From: Nitrosomonadales bacterium
GTDB lineage: Bacteria > Pseudomonadota > Gammaproteobacteria > Burkholderiales > Gallionellaceae
Length of the DNA stretch: 64,000 nucleotides
Assembly: GCA_016235045.1 (NCBI GenBank)
Contig: JACRME010000004.1
Coordinates: 372,001-436,000, forward strand
Direction: 5' to 3'
Positions 7,499 to 18,097 of the stretch are shown piece by piece (position 1 is the first letter of the stretch; each line of letters opens with the position of its first letter). Both the position numbers and the translations under genes were made by a program. The notes beneath the pieces are model-generated. The model searched no databases. It was given only the letters and a program-made list of their open reading frames with translations, and was not told the origin of the DNA.

Positions 7499-7563
7499 AC
7501 TCTAAACAGGCCGCATCAACGATGGGAGCGTAAAGCGACGAAACGCAGAAAACAGGGAGCGAA
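7499..7563 (-). promoter_or_regulatory. Upstream module shared with the gene at 4495 (copy 2)
   Basis: Carries the blocks TTCGCTCC, GCGTTTCGTCGC and TGTTTAGAGT with internal spacings of 9 and 26 bases and 28 bases to the ATG, identical to the copy at 4943-5007. Its distal end overlaps the serS terminator hairpin. Confidence 0.5.
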
Positions 7564-7571
7564 GCGCTCCC
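7547..7571 (-). terminator. Rho-independent terminator of serS
   Basis: On the minus strand, GGGAGCG, a CTT loop and CGCTCCC form a 7-bp GC hairpin followed by TGTTTTCTG, starting 6 bases after the serS stop. The T-run is interrupted, so strength is moderate. Confidence 0.55.
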
Positions 7572-7576
7572 GGCGA

Positions 7577-8982
<1,406 letters not shown>

Positions 8983-8987
8983 ATTTT

Positions 8988-10298
8988 TCATTTTATTTTC
9001 GCCTTTGCATCCAGCTCGCGCAAATGCGCCAGCTTCTCCGCAATTTTCGCTTCCAGCCCCCTTTCGGTGGGCTCGTAGAAACTTACCTCGGGCATGCCGT
9101 CGGGAAAATAAGTTTCTCCCGCCGCATAACCCTCTGCTTCTTCGTGCGCGTAACGGTAGCCCTTGCCGTAATCCAACTGCTTCATCAATTTGGTCGGTGC
9201 GTTGCGCAGGTGCAGCGGCACTTCGCGCGAGCCGTCCTGGCTGACGAAGGCGCGGGCCGCATTATACGCGACGTAGCCCGCATTCGACTTGGCGGTGACG
9301 GCGAGATACAGCACGGCCTGCGCCAGCGCCAGTTCGCCCTCGGGCGAGCCGAGACGCTCGTAGGTGGCGGCGGCATCGTTGCACAACTGGATGGCGCGCG
9401 GGTCGGCCAGGCCGATATCTTCCCACGCCATGCGCACGATGCGCCGCGCCAGGTAGCGCGGGTCGGCGCCGCCGTCGAGCATGCGCACCAGCCAGTACAG
9501 GGCGGCGTCGGGGTTGGAGCCGCGCACCGATTTGTGCAGCGCGGAGATCTGGTCGTAGAACGCCTCGCCGCCCTTGTCGAAACGGCGCAGTTTTTGCGCC
9601 AGCGTGTTGTCGAGGAAGGCGGCGTCGATGCCTGTTTTTTCTGCTGCCGCCGCGGCGGTCTGCAATTGTTCCAGCACGTTAAGCAGCCGCCGCGCATCGC
9701 CATCCGCATAGCCGATGATGCGTTCCCGCGCCGCGTCATCGAACGAGATTCCCGGCAAGGCCGTTTGCAGCGCGCGCTCGAACAACTGTCCCATCTCGGC
9801 TTCGGACAGGGATTGCAGCACATACACCTGCGCGCGCGACAGCAACGCGTTGTTCAGTTCGAACGAAGGATTCTCGGTGGTCGCGCCGATGAAGGTAACC
9901 AGGCCCTGCTCGACAAAGGGCAGGAAGGCATCCTGCTGCGACTTGTTGAAACGGTGGACTTCATCCACGAACAGGATGGTGTGGCGGCCGCTTTGCTGCA
10001 AGGTCTGCTCGGCCTGCGCGATGGCATCGCGGATGTCCTTCACCCCGGACAGCACCGCCGAGAGCGGTACGAACTCGGCATCGAAGGCGGACGCCATCAA
10101 ACGCGCTAGCGTGGTCTTGCCCACGCCCGGCGGGCCCCACAGGATCATGGAGTGCAGCTTGCCGGACTGGAACGCGAGACGCAGCGGCTTGCCTTCGCCC
10201 AATAGATGGGATTGGCCGATGACTTCGTCGATGTGCTTGGGCCGCAGGCGTTCGGCGAGCGGTGCGGCGGGTTGGTTGGGGGGGAACAGGTCGGTCAT
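8988..10298 (-). CDS. rarA: Replication-associated recombination protein A (AAA+ ATPase)
   Basis: 436 residues. Walker A GPPGVGKT is at 55-62 and Walker B ILFVDEVHRF at about 108-117; sensor 1 is in FIGATTENPSF, and the C-terminal MgsA/RarA domain has PLHLRNAPTKLMK and YPHAHEE-like YRYAHEEAEGY. RarA is a tetrameric clamp-loader-like ATPase that acts at stalled forks together with SSB and RecA. It normally follows lolA in the ftsK-lolA-rarA order; here a KilA-N gene has been inserted between them, its stop overlapping the rarA start as ATGA. Confidence 0.95.
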   Translation of the reverse strand: MTDLFPPNQPAAPLAERLRPKHIDEVIGQSHLLGEGKPLRLAFQSGKLHSMILWGPPGVGKTTLARLMASAFDAEFVPLSAVLSGVKDIRDAIAQAEQTLQQSGRHTILFVDEVHRFNKSQQDAFLPFVEQGLVTFIGATTENPSFELNNALLSRAQVYVLQSLSEAEMGQLFERALQTALPGISFDDAARERIIGYADGDARRLLNVLEQLQTAAAAAEKTGIDAAFLDNTLAQKLRRFDKGGEAFYDQISALHKSVRGSNPDAALYWLVRMLDGGADPRYLARRIVRMAWEDIGLADPRAIQLCNDAAATYERLGSPEGELALAQAVLYLAVTAKSNAGYVAYNAARAFVSQDGSREVPLHLRNAPTKLMKQLDYGKGYRYAHEEAEGYAAGETYFPDGMPEVSFYEPTERGLEAKIAEKLAHLRELDAKAKIK

Positions 10299-11137
10299 GC
10301 TTGTGTTTTCCCGGATTTCCCACCCCCCGCCAGTCGTTTGACCGCACTATTGCCCAACAATGACTGCATCTGACCAATGGCGATATTGTTCAATTGCGTC
10401 AGCCTTACGGACTGCTCAAGGCCTTGGTGAATCAGCACCGCGTTGATGCTTTCCAGGTTCGACAACACCACCAACTGCTCCAGCGTGGCAAAGTCGCGCA
10501 TGTTGCCAGCCAAATCCGGATTCGCCTGTCGCCACTGCGCAGCCGTGAAACCAAACAACGCAACGTTCAGCAAATCTGCCTCACTGGCGTAAATAACGTT
10601 CGTTTGCGCCTTGGTCAAACGGGGCGGAATCAGTCGTTCCCTGATCGCATCGGTATGAATCTTGTAATTGACCTTGGACAAGGTACGCTGAAAACTCCAC
10701 TCCAGCGATTTTGAACTGGCTTCTTCGTCTTTGAGACGCTGGAATTCCTTGATGAGGTATATCTTGAATTCCGCGCTAATCCACATCCCAAACTCAAACG
10801 CAATATCCTTATGAGCGTAGGTACCGCCGTATCTGCCCGCAGATGCCTGCAACCCGATTGCGTTAGTTTTTTCCACCCACTCCTTAACGCTGATCTTGTA
10901 GCTGTTCAATCCAGCCTGACTTTTAATTATGGCGAATTCGCCATAATTAAAATTGGGGTTATATACAGACTCCCATATCCCCAGAAATTCGACAGTGTTT
11001 CTGTTCCGCAACCAATCAGAGATAAAGAAATCGCCATCCTTGGCCTTTAGCATATCCGTCAGGGAAATATAGTCCTGCCCGAAACGGGTTGAAATAGTGA
11101 CCTCAGCACCTTTGACGTTAATGACGCGATTTTTCAT
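10295..11137 (-). CDS. KilA-N domain protein, inserted between lolA and rarA
   Basis: 280 residues from the ATG at 11137 (GGAGGG site). The first 130 residues match the KilA-N domain (DFFISDWLRNRNTVEFLGIWE, GLNSYKISVKEWVEKTNAIG, GRYGGTYAHKDIAFEFGMWI), a DNA-binding fold of phages and mobile islands; the rest is helical with ANPDLAGNMRD and LEQLVVLSNLESIN. The gene looks clearly AT-richer than its neighbours, which points to transfer. It lies 22 bases from lolA and overlaps rarA by 4 bases, so it is spliced into a housekeeping operon without breaking it. No toxin, integrase or phage gene accompanies it. Function unknown; defence or regulation is possible. Confidence 0.85.
   Translation of the reverse strand: MKNRVINVKGAEVTISTRFGQDYISLTDMLKAKDGDFFISDWLRNRNTVEFLGIWESVYNPNFNYGEFAIIKSQAGLNSYKISVKEWVEKTNAIGLQASAGRYGGTYAHKDIAFEFGMWISAEFKIYLIKEFQRLKDEEASSKSLEWSFQRTLSKVNYKIHTDAIRERLIPPRLTKAQTNVIYASEADLLNVALFGFTAAQWRQANPDLAGNMRDFATLEQLVVLSNLESINAVLIHQGLEQSVRLTQLNNIAIGQMQSLLGNSAVKRLAGGGKSGKTQA
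10921..10952. repeat. Perfect 32-bp palindrome inside the KilA-N gene
   Basis: TTTTAATTATGGCGAA and its exact complement meet without a loop, so all 32 bases are self-complementary. It encodes FNYGEFAII within the KilA-N domain. A palindrome of this length in coding sequence could be an intragenic operator, a recombination site or a strong mRNA hairpin. Confidence 0.85.
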
Positions 11138-11159
11138 TCGCACCCTCCCTCCAAATGAA

Positions 11160-11774
11160 TCAATCACCCAGCACATCCGACCCCTTGGGCGGTATGAACT
11201 GGAAGCGTTGAGGTGGCAGCGAAGGATTGCTCTTCAAGTCGGTGAACCGCAAAACCGTGCGATGGCCGAAAGCATCGTGCAATTCCATCACCACCAGTTC
11301 CGATTTGCCATTGAACGCCATGAGTATCTTTTCAAACGTCGACTCGGCCGATTTGGGCGTGGCTTGCAGCCATTCCAGGCTGTCGCGGTCTTCGATATCC
11401 TTCAGACGGAAGTCGCGCTCGATCTCGTTGTTGCCCGAGAGCAATGCCGCCGGGCTGCTGCCCAGCGCGGCATCCAGTTTTTTGACCGTGACCTGGTTCA
11501 AGTCGAGGTCGTACATCCAGAATTTCTTGCCGTCACCCACGATGAGTTGTTCATAGGGTTTGCGGTATTCCCAGCGAAACTTGCCGGGGCGCTCGAACTG
11601 CATGGTGCCGGACGAGCTTTGGATACGTTTGCCTTTCTTGTCCAGCACTTCCTGGGTGAAGTTGGCCTGGGCGGAATGCGTGGCGGCGATGAAGGATTTG
11701 AGTTTATCCGTGGCGGCGGCATGCGTCGCCAGGGGAATAACAAACAGGGCGAGAAGGATAAGTTTACGTTTCAT
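11160..11774 (-). CDS. lolA: Outer membrane lipoprotein carrier protein LolA
   Basis: 204 residues with a signal peptide (about 1-20, THA-A). LolA features are NFTQEVLDKKGKRIQSSSGTM near the N-terminus, the FERPGKFRWEYRKPYEQLIVGDG block and the LEWLQATPKS region. LolA takes lipoproteins from the LolCDE complex and hands them to LolB at the outer membrane. It follows ftsK, as in most betaproteobacteria, with a GGATTTGGGATT-type repeat between the two genes. Confidence 0.93.
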   Translation of the reverse strand: MKRKLILLALFVIPLATHAAATDKLKSFIAATHSAQANFTQEVLDKKGKRIQSSSGTMQFERPGKFRWEYRKPYEQLIVGDGKKFWMYDLDLNQVTVKKLDAALGSSPAALLSGNNEIERDFRLKDIEDRDSLEWLQATPKSAESTFEKILMAFNGKSELVVMELHDAFGHRTVLRFTDLKSNPSLPPQRFQFIPPKGSDVLGD

Positions 11775-11786
11775 GGCTCTTTGAAA

Positions 11787-11862
11787 TGGATTTGGGATTC
11801 AGGAACTGGGATTTGGGAGGACAGGATGCGTATCCAGATCCTAATTCCCAAATCCTAAATCC
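11787..11862. repeat. GGATTTGGGATT-type repeat, ftsK-lolA gap
   Basis: Inverted arrays of GGATTTGGGA and TCCCAAATCC units flank a short core. The same family lies inside the pseudopilin gene (41327-41438) and at the trmL-gpsA junction (44943-45028). Confidence 0.7.
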
Positions 11863-11868
11863 TTACTT

Positions 11869-14142
11869 TCATTCTTGTCTTGCGGGTGCCAGCACTTCGC
11901 GGTTGCCATTCCCCTGCATAGGCGACACCAGCCCGGCCTTTTCCATCGCCTCGATCAGGCGCGCGGCGCGGTTGTAGCCGATGCGCAGGTGGCGCTGTAC
12001 CAGCGAGATGGAGGGACGTCTTGTCTTGAGCACAATTTCGACCGCCTGATCGTACAGCGCATCGGCTTCGGCATCCCCGCCTCCACCGTCATATTCGCCA
12101 TCGGTGGGCTCATCCAGCGAAGTCAGCACGCCTTCGATATAGTTTGGTTCGCCCTGCGCCTTGAGGTACTCGGTGACGCGGTGCACTTCCTGGTCGGAGA
12201 CGAAGGCGCCGTGCACGCGTTGCGGATAGCCGCTGCCCGGCGGCAGGTAAAGCATGTCGCCCTGCCCCAGCAGTGCTTCTGCACCCATCTGGTCCAGGAT
12301 GGTGCGCGAGTCGATCTTGCTCGACACCTGGAACGCCACACGCGTCGGCACGTTGGCCTTGATCAGGCCGGTGATCACATCCACCGAGGGACGCTGCGTC
12401 GCCAGCACCAGGTGAATGCCGGAGGCGCGCGCCTTCTGCGCCAGGCGTGCGATGAGTTCCTCCACTTTCTTGCCCACCACCATCATCAGGTCGGCGAGTT
12501 CGTCGATGAAGATCACGATGAACGGCAGCTCTTCCAGAGGCTCGGGATTCTCCGGCGTGATGCTGAATGGGTTGGTCAGCGGTTTGCCGGCCTTGACGGC
12601 ATCGCGCACCTGCTGGTTGTATCCGGCGATGTTGCGCACGCCCAGTGCCGACATCAGCTTGTAGCGCTTGTCCATTTCGCCCACGCCCCAGTTGAGCGCG
12701 GCGGCGGCCTGGCGCATGTCGGTGACCACCGGTGCCAGCAGGTGCGGAATGCCTTCGTACACCGACAACTCCAGCATCTTGGGATCGACCAGCAGCAGGC
12801 GCACCTGCTGCGGTGTGGACTTGTACAGCAGGCTCAGGATCATGGCGTTGATCGCCACCGATTTGCCGGAGCCGGTGGTACCCGCCACCAGCACATGCGG
12901 CATTTTGCCCAGATCGGCCACCACCGGCTTGCCCGAGATGTCCTTGCCCATGGCGATGGTCAGCGCGGAATTCATTTCGGCATACACCTGCGAACCGAGT
13001 ATTTCCGACAGGTGCACGATCTGGCGTTTCGGGTTGGGCAGTTCCAGCGCCATATAGGCCTTGCCGGGGATGGTCTCGACCACGCGGATGCTCACCACCG
13101 ACAGCGCGCGCGCCAGGTCGCGCACCAGGTGGACGATCTGGCTGCCCTTCACGCCCACGGCGGGATCGATCTCGTAGCGCGTGATAACCGGGCCGGGATA
13201 GGCACCGACCACTTTGACTTCGACGCCGAAATCCTTGAGCTTGCGCTCGATCAGGCGCGAGGTGAATTCCAGCGTCTCGGCGGAAACGACCTCGACTTGC
13301 TGCTTCGCCTCATCCAGCAGGTGCAGCGGCGGCAGGTCGGAATCGGGCAGGTCGGCGAACAGCGAAACCTGCTTTTCCTTTTCCACGCGCTTGGAGCGCG
13401 GCACTTCGTAGACGGGCATCCCGATGTGGATGGGCTGGTGCTCTTCCACGCGCTTCTTTTCTTCTTCCACCACGAGGCTGCGTTCCTGCATCGCCTGTTC
13501 GCCGATGCGTTTGTCCTGCCAGGTCTGCCAGGTGTTGCGCGCCCACAAATAGCTTTCTTCCAGCACGCCGCCCAGCCAGTCGACGAAGCGCAGCCAGGAC
13601 AAGCCGGTATACAGGCTGAAGCTCGCCACCATCAACGCCAGCAGGAACAGGGTGGCGCCGATATATCCCAGCACTTGCGCCAGCGCACCGCCCAGCGCCG
13701 CACCCAGCATACCGCCGTGAGCATCGGGCAAAGCGACTTTCCAGGTATAGAGCCGCAAGGCTTCCAGCGCGCTGCTGGAAAACAGCAGCACCAGAAAGCC
13801 CAGCAACGACACCCACAGCGCGCGCTGGTCGAACAGGCTGTCGGCGCGCATCTGGCGATAGCCCGCCCACACGCGCTGCAGCATCAGCGTGACCCACCAC
13901 CAGGCGGAAAAACCGAACAGGTAGAGCAGCACATCGGACAGCCAGGCGCCGAACGTGCCGCCGGGATTATGCGTTGCTCCGCCGCTGACGCTGTGCGACC
14001 AGGACGGATCGACACGGTCATAACCAAACAGGATAAGGATCAGGTACAGCGCAACGGCCACCAGCAGCAGCCAGCGCGATTCGCGTATCAGGCCGAGCAG
14101 TCGCTCGGGCAACGGCGGGCTGGGGCTTGCGGGTAGCGCCAT
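11869..14142 (-). CDS. ftsK: DNA translocase FtsK
   Basis: 757 residues: four N-terminal membrane helices (about 22-190), a short charged linker, then the motor domain with Walker [10 protein letters not shown] near 420 and Walker [15 protein letters not shown], and a C-terminal winged-helix gamma domain ([20 protein letters not shown]) that reads KOPS. FtsK pumps chromosomal DNA at the septum and triggers XerCD. The linker is short, as in many betaproteobacteria. Its ATG overlaps the upstream regulator stop by one base (TAATG), so expression is translationally coupled to a two-component system, which is unusual for ftsK. Confidence 0.95.
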   Translation of the reverse strand: MALPASPSPPLPERLLGLIRESRWLLLVAVALYLILILFGYDRVDPSWSHSVSGGATHNPGGTFGAWLSDVLLYLFGFSAWWWVTLMLQRVWAGYRQMRADSLFDQRALWVSLLGFLVLLFSSSALEALRLYTWKVALPDAHGGMLGAALGGALAQVLGYIGATLFLLALMVASFSLYTGLSWLRFVDWLGGVLEESYLWARNTWQTWQDKRIGEQAMQERSLVVEEEKKRVEEHQPIHIGMPVYEVPRSKRVEKEKQVSLFADLPDSDLPPLHLLDEAKQQVEVVSAETLEFTSRLIERKLKDFGVEVKVVGAYPGPVITRYEIDPAVGVKGSQIVHLVRDLARALSVVSIRVVETIPGKAYMALELPNPKRQIVHLSEILGSQVYAEMNSALTIAMGKDISGKPVVADLGKMPHVLVAGTTGSGKSVAINAMILSLLYKSTPQQVRLLLVDPKMLELSVYEGIPHLLAPVVTDMRQAAAALNWGVGEMDKRYKLMSALGVRNIAGYNQQVRDAVKAGKPLTNPFSITPENPEPLEELPFIVIFIDELADLMMVVGKKVEELIARLAQKARASGIHLVLATQRPSVDVITGLIKANVPTRVAFQVSSKIDSRTILDQMGAEALLGQGDMLYLPPGSGYPQRVHGAFVSDQEVHRVTEYLKAQGEPNYIEGVLTSLDEPTDGEYDGGGGDAEADALYDQAVEIVLKTRRPSISLVQRHLRIGYNRAARLIEAMEKAGLVSPMQGNGNREVLAPARQE

Positions 14143-14828
14143 TAAATTCCCTCGGAGTCGTTGGGTGCCGGGGGCAAGAATCCCAGACGGCGCGCGGCGC
14201 TGACCGCTTCCAGCCTAGAGTTGACATGCAGGGCCTGGTAGACCGCAGCGGTATGGATTTTCACCGTACCCTCGGCCAGATTCATTTTCTTGGAGATATC
14301 CTTGTTCGCAAGGCCCGAAGCAAGGTAGGTCAGCACTTCGAGCTGGCGCGATGTGAGGCCGAACTTGGCCGCGCGTTGCGAGCGCTTGTTTGTCAGCGCC
14401 TCGCCCTGGTCGACGTTGTTCACCGCCTGCTGCAGCAGTTGCGGCGGCAGGTAGACGCCGCCTTCCAGCACCATGCGCAACGCCGACAGCATGATCTTGC
14501 TGGACGACATCTTGGAGATGAAACCCATCGCGCCGGATTCCATCACGCTTTCGATGTCGTCGCGGTGGTCGGAGCCGGAGACCACCACCAGCGGAATATC
14601 GGGATGTCGCAGATGGAAGAACTGGATGGAAGGAACGCCTTCGCTGCCGGGCATGTTCAAGTCGAGCAACGCCAGGTCGACATCGGGATTGTCGTGCACC
14701 AGTTGCAGGGCATCCTGGAAACTGCCCGAATCCAGTATCTCGACCTCGTCGGCCAGTTGCTGCAGCACATAACGCATACCATCGCGAAACAGCGCGTGGT
14801 CGTCCGCCATCAACACCTTAATCTTCAT
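14142..14828 (-). CDS. Response regulator, NarL/LuxR type
   Basis: 228 residues from the ATG at 14828 (GGAGG site). The receiver domain has acidic D9/D10, phospho-acceptor D56 in LLDLNMPG and SGSDHRD and ISKMSSS for the Thr/Ser and Lys positions. The LuxR-type helix-turn-helix ([35 protein letters not shown]) is at about 155-205. It lies 54 bases after a hybrid histidine kinase that should phosphorylate it, and it is coupled to ftsK. Targets unknown. Confidence 0.92.
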   Translation of the reverse strand: MKIKVLMADDHALFRDGMRYVLQQLADEVEILDSGSFQDALQLVHDNPDVDLALLDLNMPGSEGVPSIQFFHLRHPDIPLVVVSGSDHRDDIESVMESGAMGFISKMSSSKIMLSALRMVLEGGVYLPPQLLQQAVNNVDQGEALTNKRSQRAAKFGLTSRQLEVLTYLASGLANKDISKKMNLAEGTVKIHTAAVYQALHVNSRLEAVSAARRLGFLPPAPNDSEGI

Positions 14829-14882
14829 CTTTGTACCTCCGTCCATTTGCGCCCGCAATCATACCACTCCCGACAAGGCCAT

Positions 14883-16703
14883 CTAGTTTTCACCGTGCAG
14901 GGCGAAATACATCATTGCCCGCAGCCGCATTGGCGCGATCGGCTTGTGCAGCAGGATCGCGCCGCTGTCGTGGATCTGCTGCAGGGTTTCGCTGGCCGTG
15001 TCGCCGGTCAGCACGACTGCCGGCAATTCGCTGCCCCACAGTTCGCGCATGCGCTGGATGACGTGAATCGCCGTCATGCCGTGCGGCAGCCGGTAGTCGC
15101 ACACCAGCAGGTTCGGCTTGAGTTCGGCGATATCCAGCTTGCGCATCACATCCTCGGCAAACTCGCCCGCCACCACCCTGCAACCCCATTGCTCCATGAG
15201 ATCGGCCGATTGTTCGCGGATATCCTGGTCGTCCTCCACCAGCGCCACCACCATGTCGGTGAGGTCGTATTGCGAATGGGTGATGACAAAAGGCTGCGCC
15301 AGATTCGAGGTGTCGCCCAACGGCACTTCGAAGCTGAACGCCGAACCGATGCCGGGCTCCGACTTGACCCGCACTTTGCATTCCAGCAGGCCTTCGATGC
15401 GGCGCACGATGGCCAAGCCCAGTCCCAGCCCCTTGCGCCGGTCGCGGTGCGGATTGTCGGCCTGGTAGTACTCCTCGAAGATGTGCGGCATGGTCTCTGC
15501 CCGGATGCCGATGCCGGTATCCACGACATCCAGCAAAACCCTGCCCTGCATGCAGACGCAACGCAGCACCACGCCGCCGGTGTCGGTATAGCGAATGGCG
15601 TTGGAGATCAGGTTGCGCAACATGCGCTCCAGCAGGAAGGGGTCGCTATGGACCACCACGTTGCAATATTTGTCCAGGCCGCACTCGCGCCGCTCGCACA
15701 GCGGCAACTGGAAGTTCAGTCCTTTTGACTGTGCGAGCGGCGCGAAGTCGCCATAGATGCGGTCGAACAGGTTACCCAGCATGAAATGCTGCCTGCGCGG
15801 CTCGACAATGCCCGCATCCAGACGGGACACGTCCAGCAGGTCGTCGAACATGTCGACCAGCGCGCTGACCGATTTGCCGATCTGCCCGGCCAGGCGCACG
15901 GTATCCTTTTCTTTCGCCGTGTCCTGCAGGGCATCGCTGAACAGGCGCAGCGCCTGCAGCGGCTGGCGCAGGTCGTGGCTGGCGGTGGCGAGAAACTTGG
16001 ATTTGGCCTGGCTGGCCTGCTCGGCTTCGATGCGCGACGCCTCCGCCTCGCGTTTTCTTTCCAGCAAGGCGCCGACCAAACGCTCGTTCTCATACCTGCG
16101 CCGCTGCGATTGTTCGAAGGTGCGGATCAGTTCCACGGCGGACTTGAACACGAAAATGCAGAACAGGCTCAACATGCCGAACAAGATCCAGTGCGTCGTA
16201 TCGTTCTCCCACGCCAGCCGCCCCAGCATCGGCAGGATGATGGCGATCAGGTAGATGAACATCGACGGCGGGTGGAACGGGTTGCTGGTCGCTGCGCCCG
16301 CAGACAATCCCATCACCACGCAAATCAGCATGGCCTGGTAGGCGAGATCGCCCGGAACGAACATGAACACCCCGGCACTGCCCCAGATAAGGGCAGCCAG
16401 CCCCGTCAACCGCCGGAACAGGCGATCCCAGACCTGGTTTTGCTCGACCGTCTTCGCCTGCGACCGGCGGCTGCGCCAGAAATAAAACTCGGTGAGAATC
16501 ATGCAAAAGACCGCCACCAGCCAGGCCTGCAGCATGCCGTGCTGAACCTTGTCCCACATCAGCAGCGCCAACAGCGGCGCCAGTATCACTTCCGACACGA
16601 GCATCAGCGGATAACTGCTGATGCGGGCGCGAATCTGCTCGACGCGAATCGGCAGATTCGTCTCGTCGATTTCGAAGCGCCACAGATCGGACAGGGAAAT
16701 CAT
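14883..16703 (-). CDS. Hybrid sensor histidine kinase
   Basis: 606 residues: about six membrane helices (30-195), a coiled coil (200-232), the HisKA H-box ATASHDLRQPLQ with H243, and HATPase_c boxes N (NLISNAIRYT), G1 (DVVDTGIGI) and G2 (KGLGLGL). A C-terminal receiver carries D536 in LLVCDYRLP. There is no periplasmic sensor domain, so it probably senses something in or near the membrane. It overlaps the Sco1 gene by ATGA, and with the TauE/DsbD-like protein upstream this suggests a redox or copper link. Likely partner: the LuxR-type regulator at 14142. Confidence 0.92.
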   Translation of the reverse strand: MISLSDLWRFEIDETNLPIRVEQIRARISSYPLMLVSEVILAPLLALLMWDKVQHGMLQAWLVAVFCMILTEFYFWRSRRSQAKTVEQNQVWDRLFRRLTGLAALIWGSAGVFMFVPGDLAYQAMLICVVMGLSAGAATSNPFHPPSMFIYLIAIILPMLGRLAWENDTTHWILFGMLSLFCIFVFKSAVELIRTFEQSQRRRYENERLVGALLERKREAEASRIEAEQASQAKSKFLATASHDLRQPLQALRLFSDALQDTAKEKDTVRLAGQIGKSVSALVDMFDDLLDVSRLDAGIVEPRRQHFMLGNLFDRIYGDFAPLAQSKGLNFQLPLCERRECGLDKYCNVVVHSDPFLLERMLRNLISNAIRYTDTGGVVLRCVCMQGRVLLDVVDTGIGIRAETMPHIFEEYYQADNPHRDRRKGLGLGLAIVRRIEGLLECKVRVKSEPGIGSAFSFEVPLGDTSNLAQPFVITHSQYDLTDMVVALVEDDQDIREQSADLMEQWGCRVVAGEFAEDVMRKLDIAELKPNLLVCDYRLPHGMTAIHVIQRMRELWGSELPAVVLTGDTASETLQQIHDSGAILLHKPIAPMRLRAMMYFALHGEN

Positions 16704-17287
16704 TTGAATGCCAGCAATAACCGGATGTCGTGCACCAGCACGTCGGCGCGCTGGCCGTAAGGCGACAGCAGCACCGGGTTGCCGCCGGGCGCGATGAGAT
16801 AGGTGCCGGCCGAATGATCCAGATCATAGCCGCCATTATTGCCCGGCTGCTTCTGGTAGATCACACCGAATGCCTGCGCCGCCTGGGCCGTCGCCACACT
16901 GTCGCCGGACAAGCCCTTGAAGGTGGGGTAGAACGCGGGCGGGTATTGCGCCAGCAATTCGCGCGTATCGCGCTCCGGATCGAGCGTGACGAACAGCACC
17001 TGCACCCTGTCCGCGTCCTTGCCCAGCAGGCGCATCGCCTGTGCCAGGTCGGCCAGCGTGGTGGGGCATATCTGCGGGCAGTGCGTATAACCGAAAAACA
17101 ACACCACGACCTTGCCGCGATAATCCGTCAGGTTGACCGGCTTGCCGCTCGCCTCGTTGAGCCGGAAGTCGGCTTGCGCATATTGGGCGCTGACATCGCT
17201 GGCCTTGAACGGCGAGGGGAGTTTCTGTTCGCCGCAGGCGGAAAGGAGCAGGGACACAACCAACAGAAGCAAATTATGCCGCCACAT
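16700..17287 (-). CDS. SCO1/SenC family copper chaperone lipoprotein
   Basis: 195 residues from the ATG at 17287, with a lipoprotein signal ending LLLSAC. The thioredoxin-like fold has the copper-binding CPQIC motif in GYTHCPQICPT and a distal His in DHSAGTYLI, so all three copper ligands are present. Sco proteins deliver copper to the CuA site of cytochrome oxidase or act as periplasmic thiol reductases. It overlaps the TauE-like gene by 14 bases and the kinase by 4 bases, so these are one operon. Confidence 0.9.
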   Translation of the reverse strand: MWRHNLLLLVVSLLLSACGEQKLPSPFKASDVSAQYAQADFRLNEASGKPVNLTDYRGKVVVLFFGYTHCPQICPTTLADLAQAMRLLGKDADRVQVLFVTLDPERDTRELLAQYPPAFYPTFKGLSGDSVATAQAAQAFGVIYQKQPGNNGGYDLDHSAGTYLIAPGGNPVLLSPYGQRADVLVHDIRLLLAFK

Positions 17288-18059
17288 GACACGCCCCCGT
17301 CCACCCGTGAACCGCAAAGGTGTATCCCACTTTGATCAGGCCGTAAACGCCGAAAGCAGCGACCAGTGCGCCGGCCCCCATGCGCACCTGCGGCGACTGC
17401 ACCCAGCCCTTGATGCTTTCCCAGAACAGCCCGATCGCCAGCAGATTGGGCAGCGTCCCCAGTCCGAAGGCCAGCATGATGAACGCGCCCTGTACCGCGC
17501 TGCCGCTCGCCAACGCAGCGACGAGTACGCTATACACCAGGCCGCACGGCAGCCAGCCCCACAGCGCGCCCAGGCCCACGGCGCGCGGCACGGTGTTCAC
17601 CGGCAACAGCCGGGTCGTAAACGGTTGCAGACGCTTCCACAGGCCGCTGCCCAGATGTTCCATGCGCCGCACCATTCCCCACACGCCGGCCAGATACAAG
17701 CCGAGTGCGACCAGCATGATGCTCGACAACGCAAACAGCAGATGCTGCACCGGCGCCACATCGCGCATGAGCAAACCCGCCTGACCGATTGCGCCTACCA
17801 GCGCACCGGCCAGCGCATAACTGGCGATGCGGCCGCCGCTGTAGGCCAGGTGGAACGGCCAGCGCGCAGAAGGACGACGATCCCTTGCCCCTGCTGGGGC
17901 AAGACGGTTGGCCCCTCCCCCGCTCGCGGGGGAGGGTTCGGGAGAGGGCTTCGACATTTGCGCGGTGAAGACGCCGACGATGCTGCCGCACATGCCCAGG
18001 CAATGCACGCCGCCGAGCAGGCCAACAATGAACACCGCGATAAAACTGAAATCAATCAT
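17274..18059 (-). CDS. TauE/SafE-DsbD_2 family membrane protein with an in-frame repeat insert
   Basis: 261 residues with six predicted helices. The opening LLGGVHCLGMCGSIVG and the later WGWLPCGLVYSVL hold the paired cysteines of the DsbD_2/cytochrome-biogenesis group, which handles electrons or copper in the inner membrane. Residues about 38-59 are encoded by a palindromic repeat that is non-coding elsewhere; relatives normally go directly from the first helix to RWPFHLAYSGGRI. The insert falls in the loop after helix 1 and keeps the frame. It heads an operon with Sco1 and a two-component system. Confidence 0.85.
   Translation of the reverse strand: MIDFSFIAVFIVGLLGGVHCLGMCGSIVGVFTAQMSKPSPEPSPASGGGANRLAPAGARDRRPSARWPFHLAYSGGRIASYALAGALVGAIGQAGLLMRDVAPVQHLLFALSSIMLVALGLYLAGVWGMVRRMEHLGSGLWKRLQPFTTRLLPVNTVPRAVGLGALWGWLPCGLVYSVLVAALASGSAVQGAFIMLAFGLGTLPNLLAIGLFWESIKGWVQSPQVRMGAGALVAAFGVYGLIKVGYTFAVHGWTGACHVAA
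17885..17948. repeat. Palindromic repeat inside the TauE-like gene
   Basis: A TTGCCCC-TGCT-GGGGCAA hairpin (17885-17902) is followed by a CCCTCCCCCGC…GCGGGGGAGGG unit (17912-17948). The second part is the same kind of unit as those in bioH (20624), gpsA (45751) and the gap at 49690. Confidence 0.75.
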
Positions 18060-18097
18060 AAGAACCTTATCCGAGGATTTCGCCGGTTGGCACCGAT

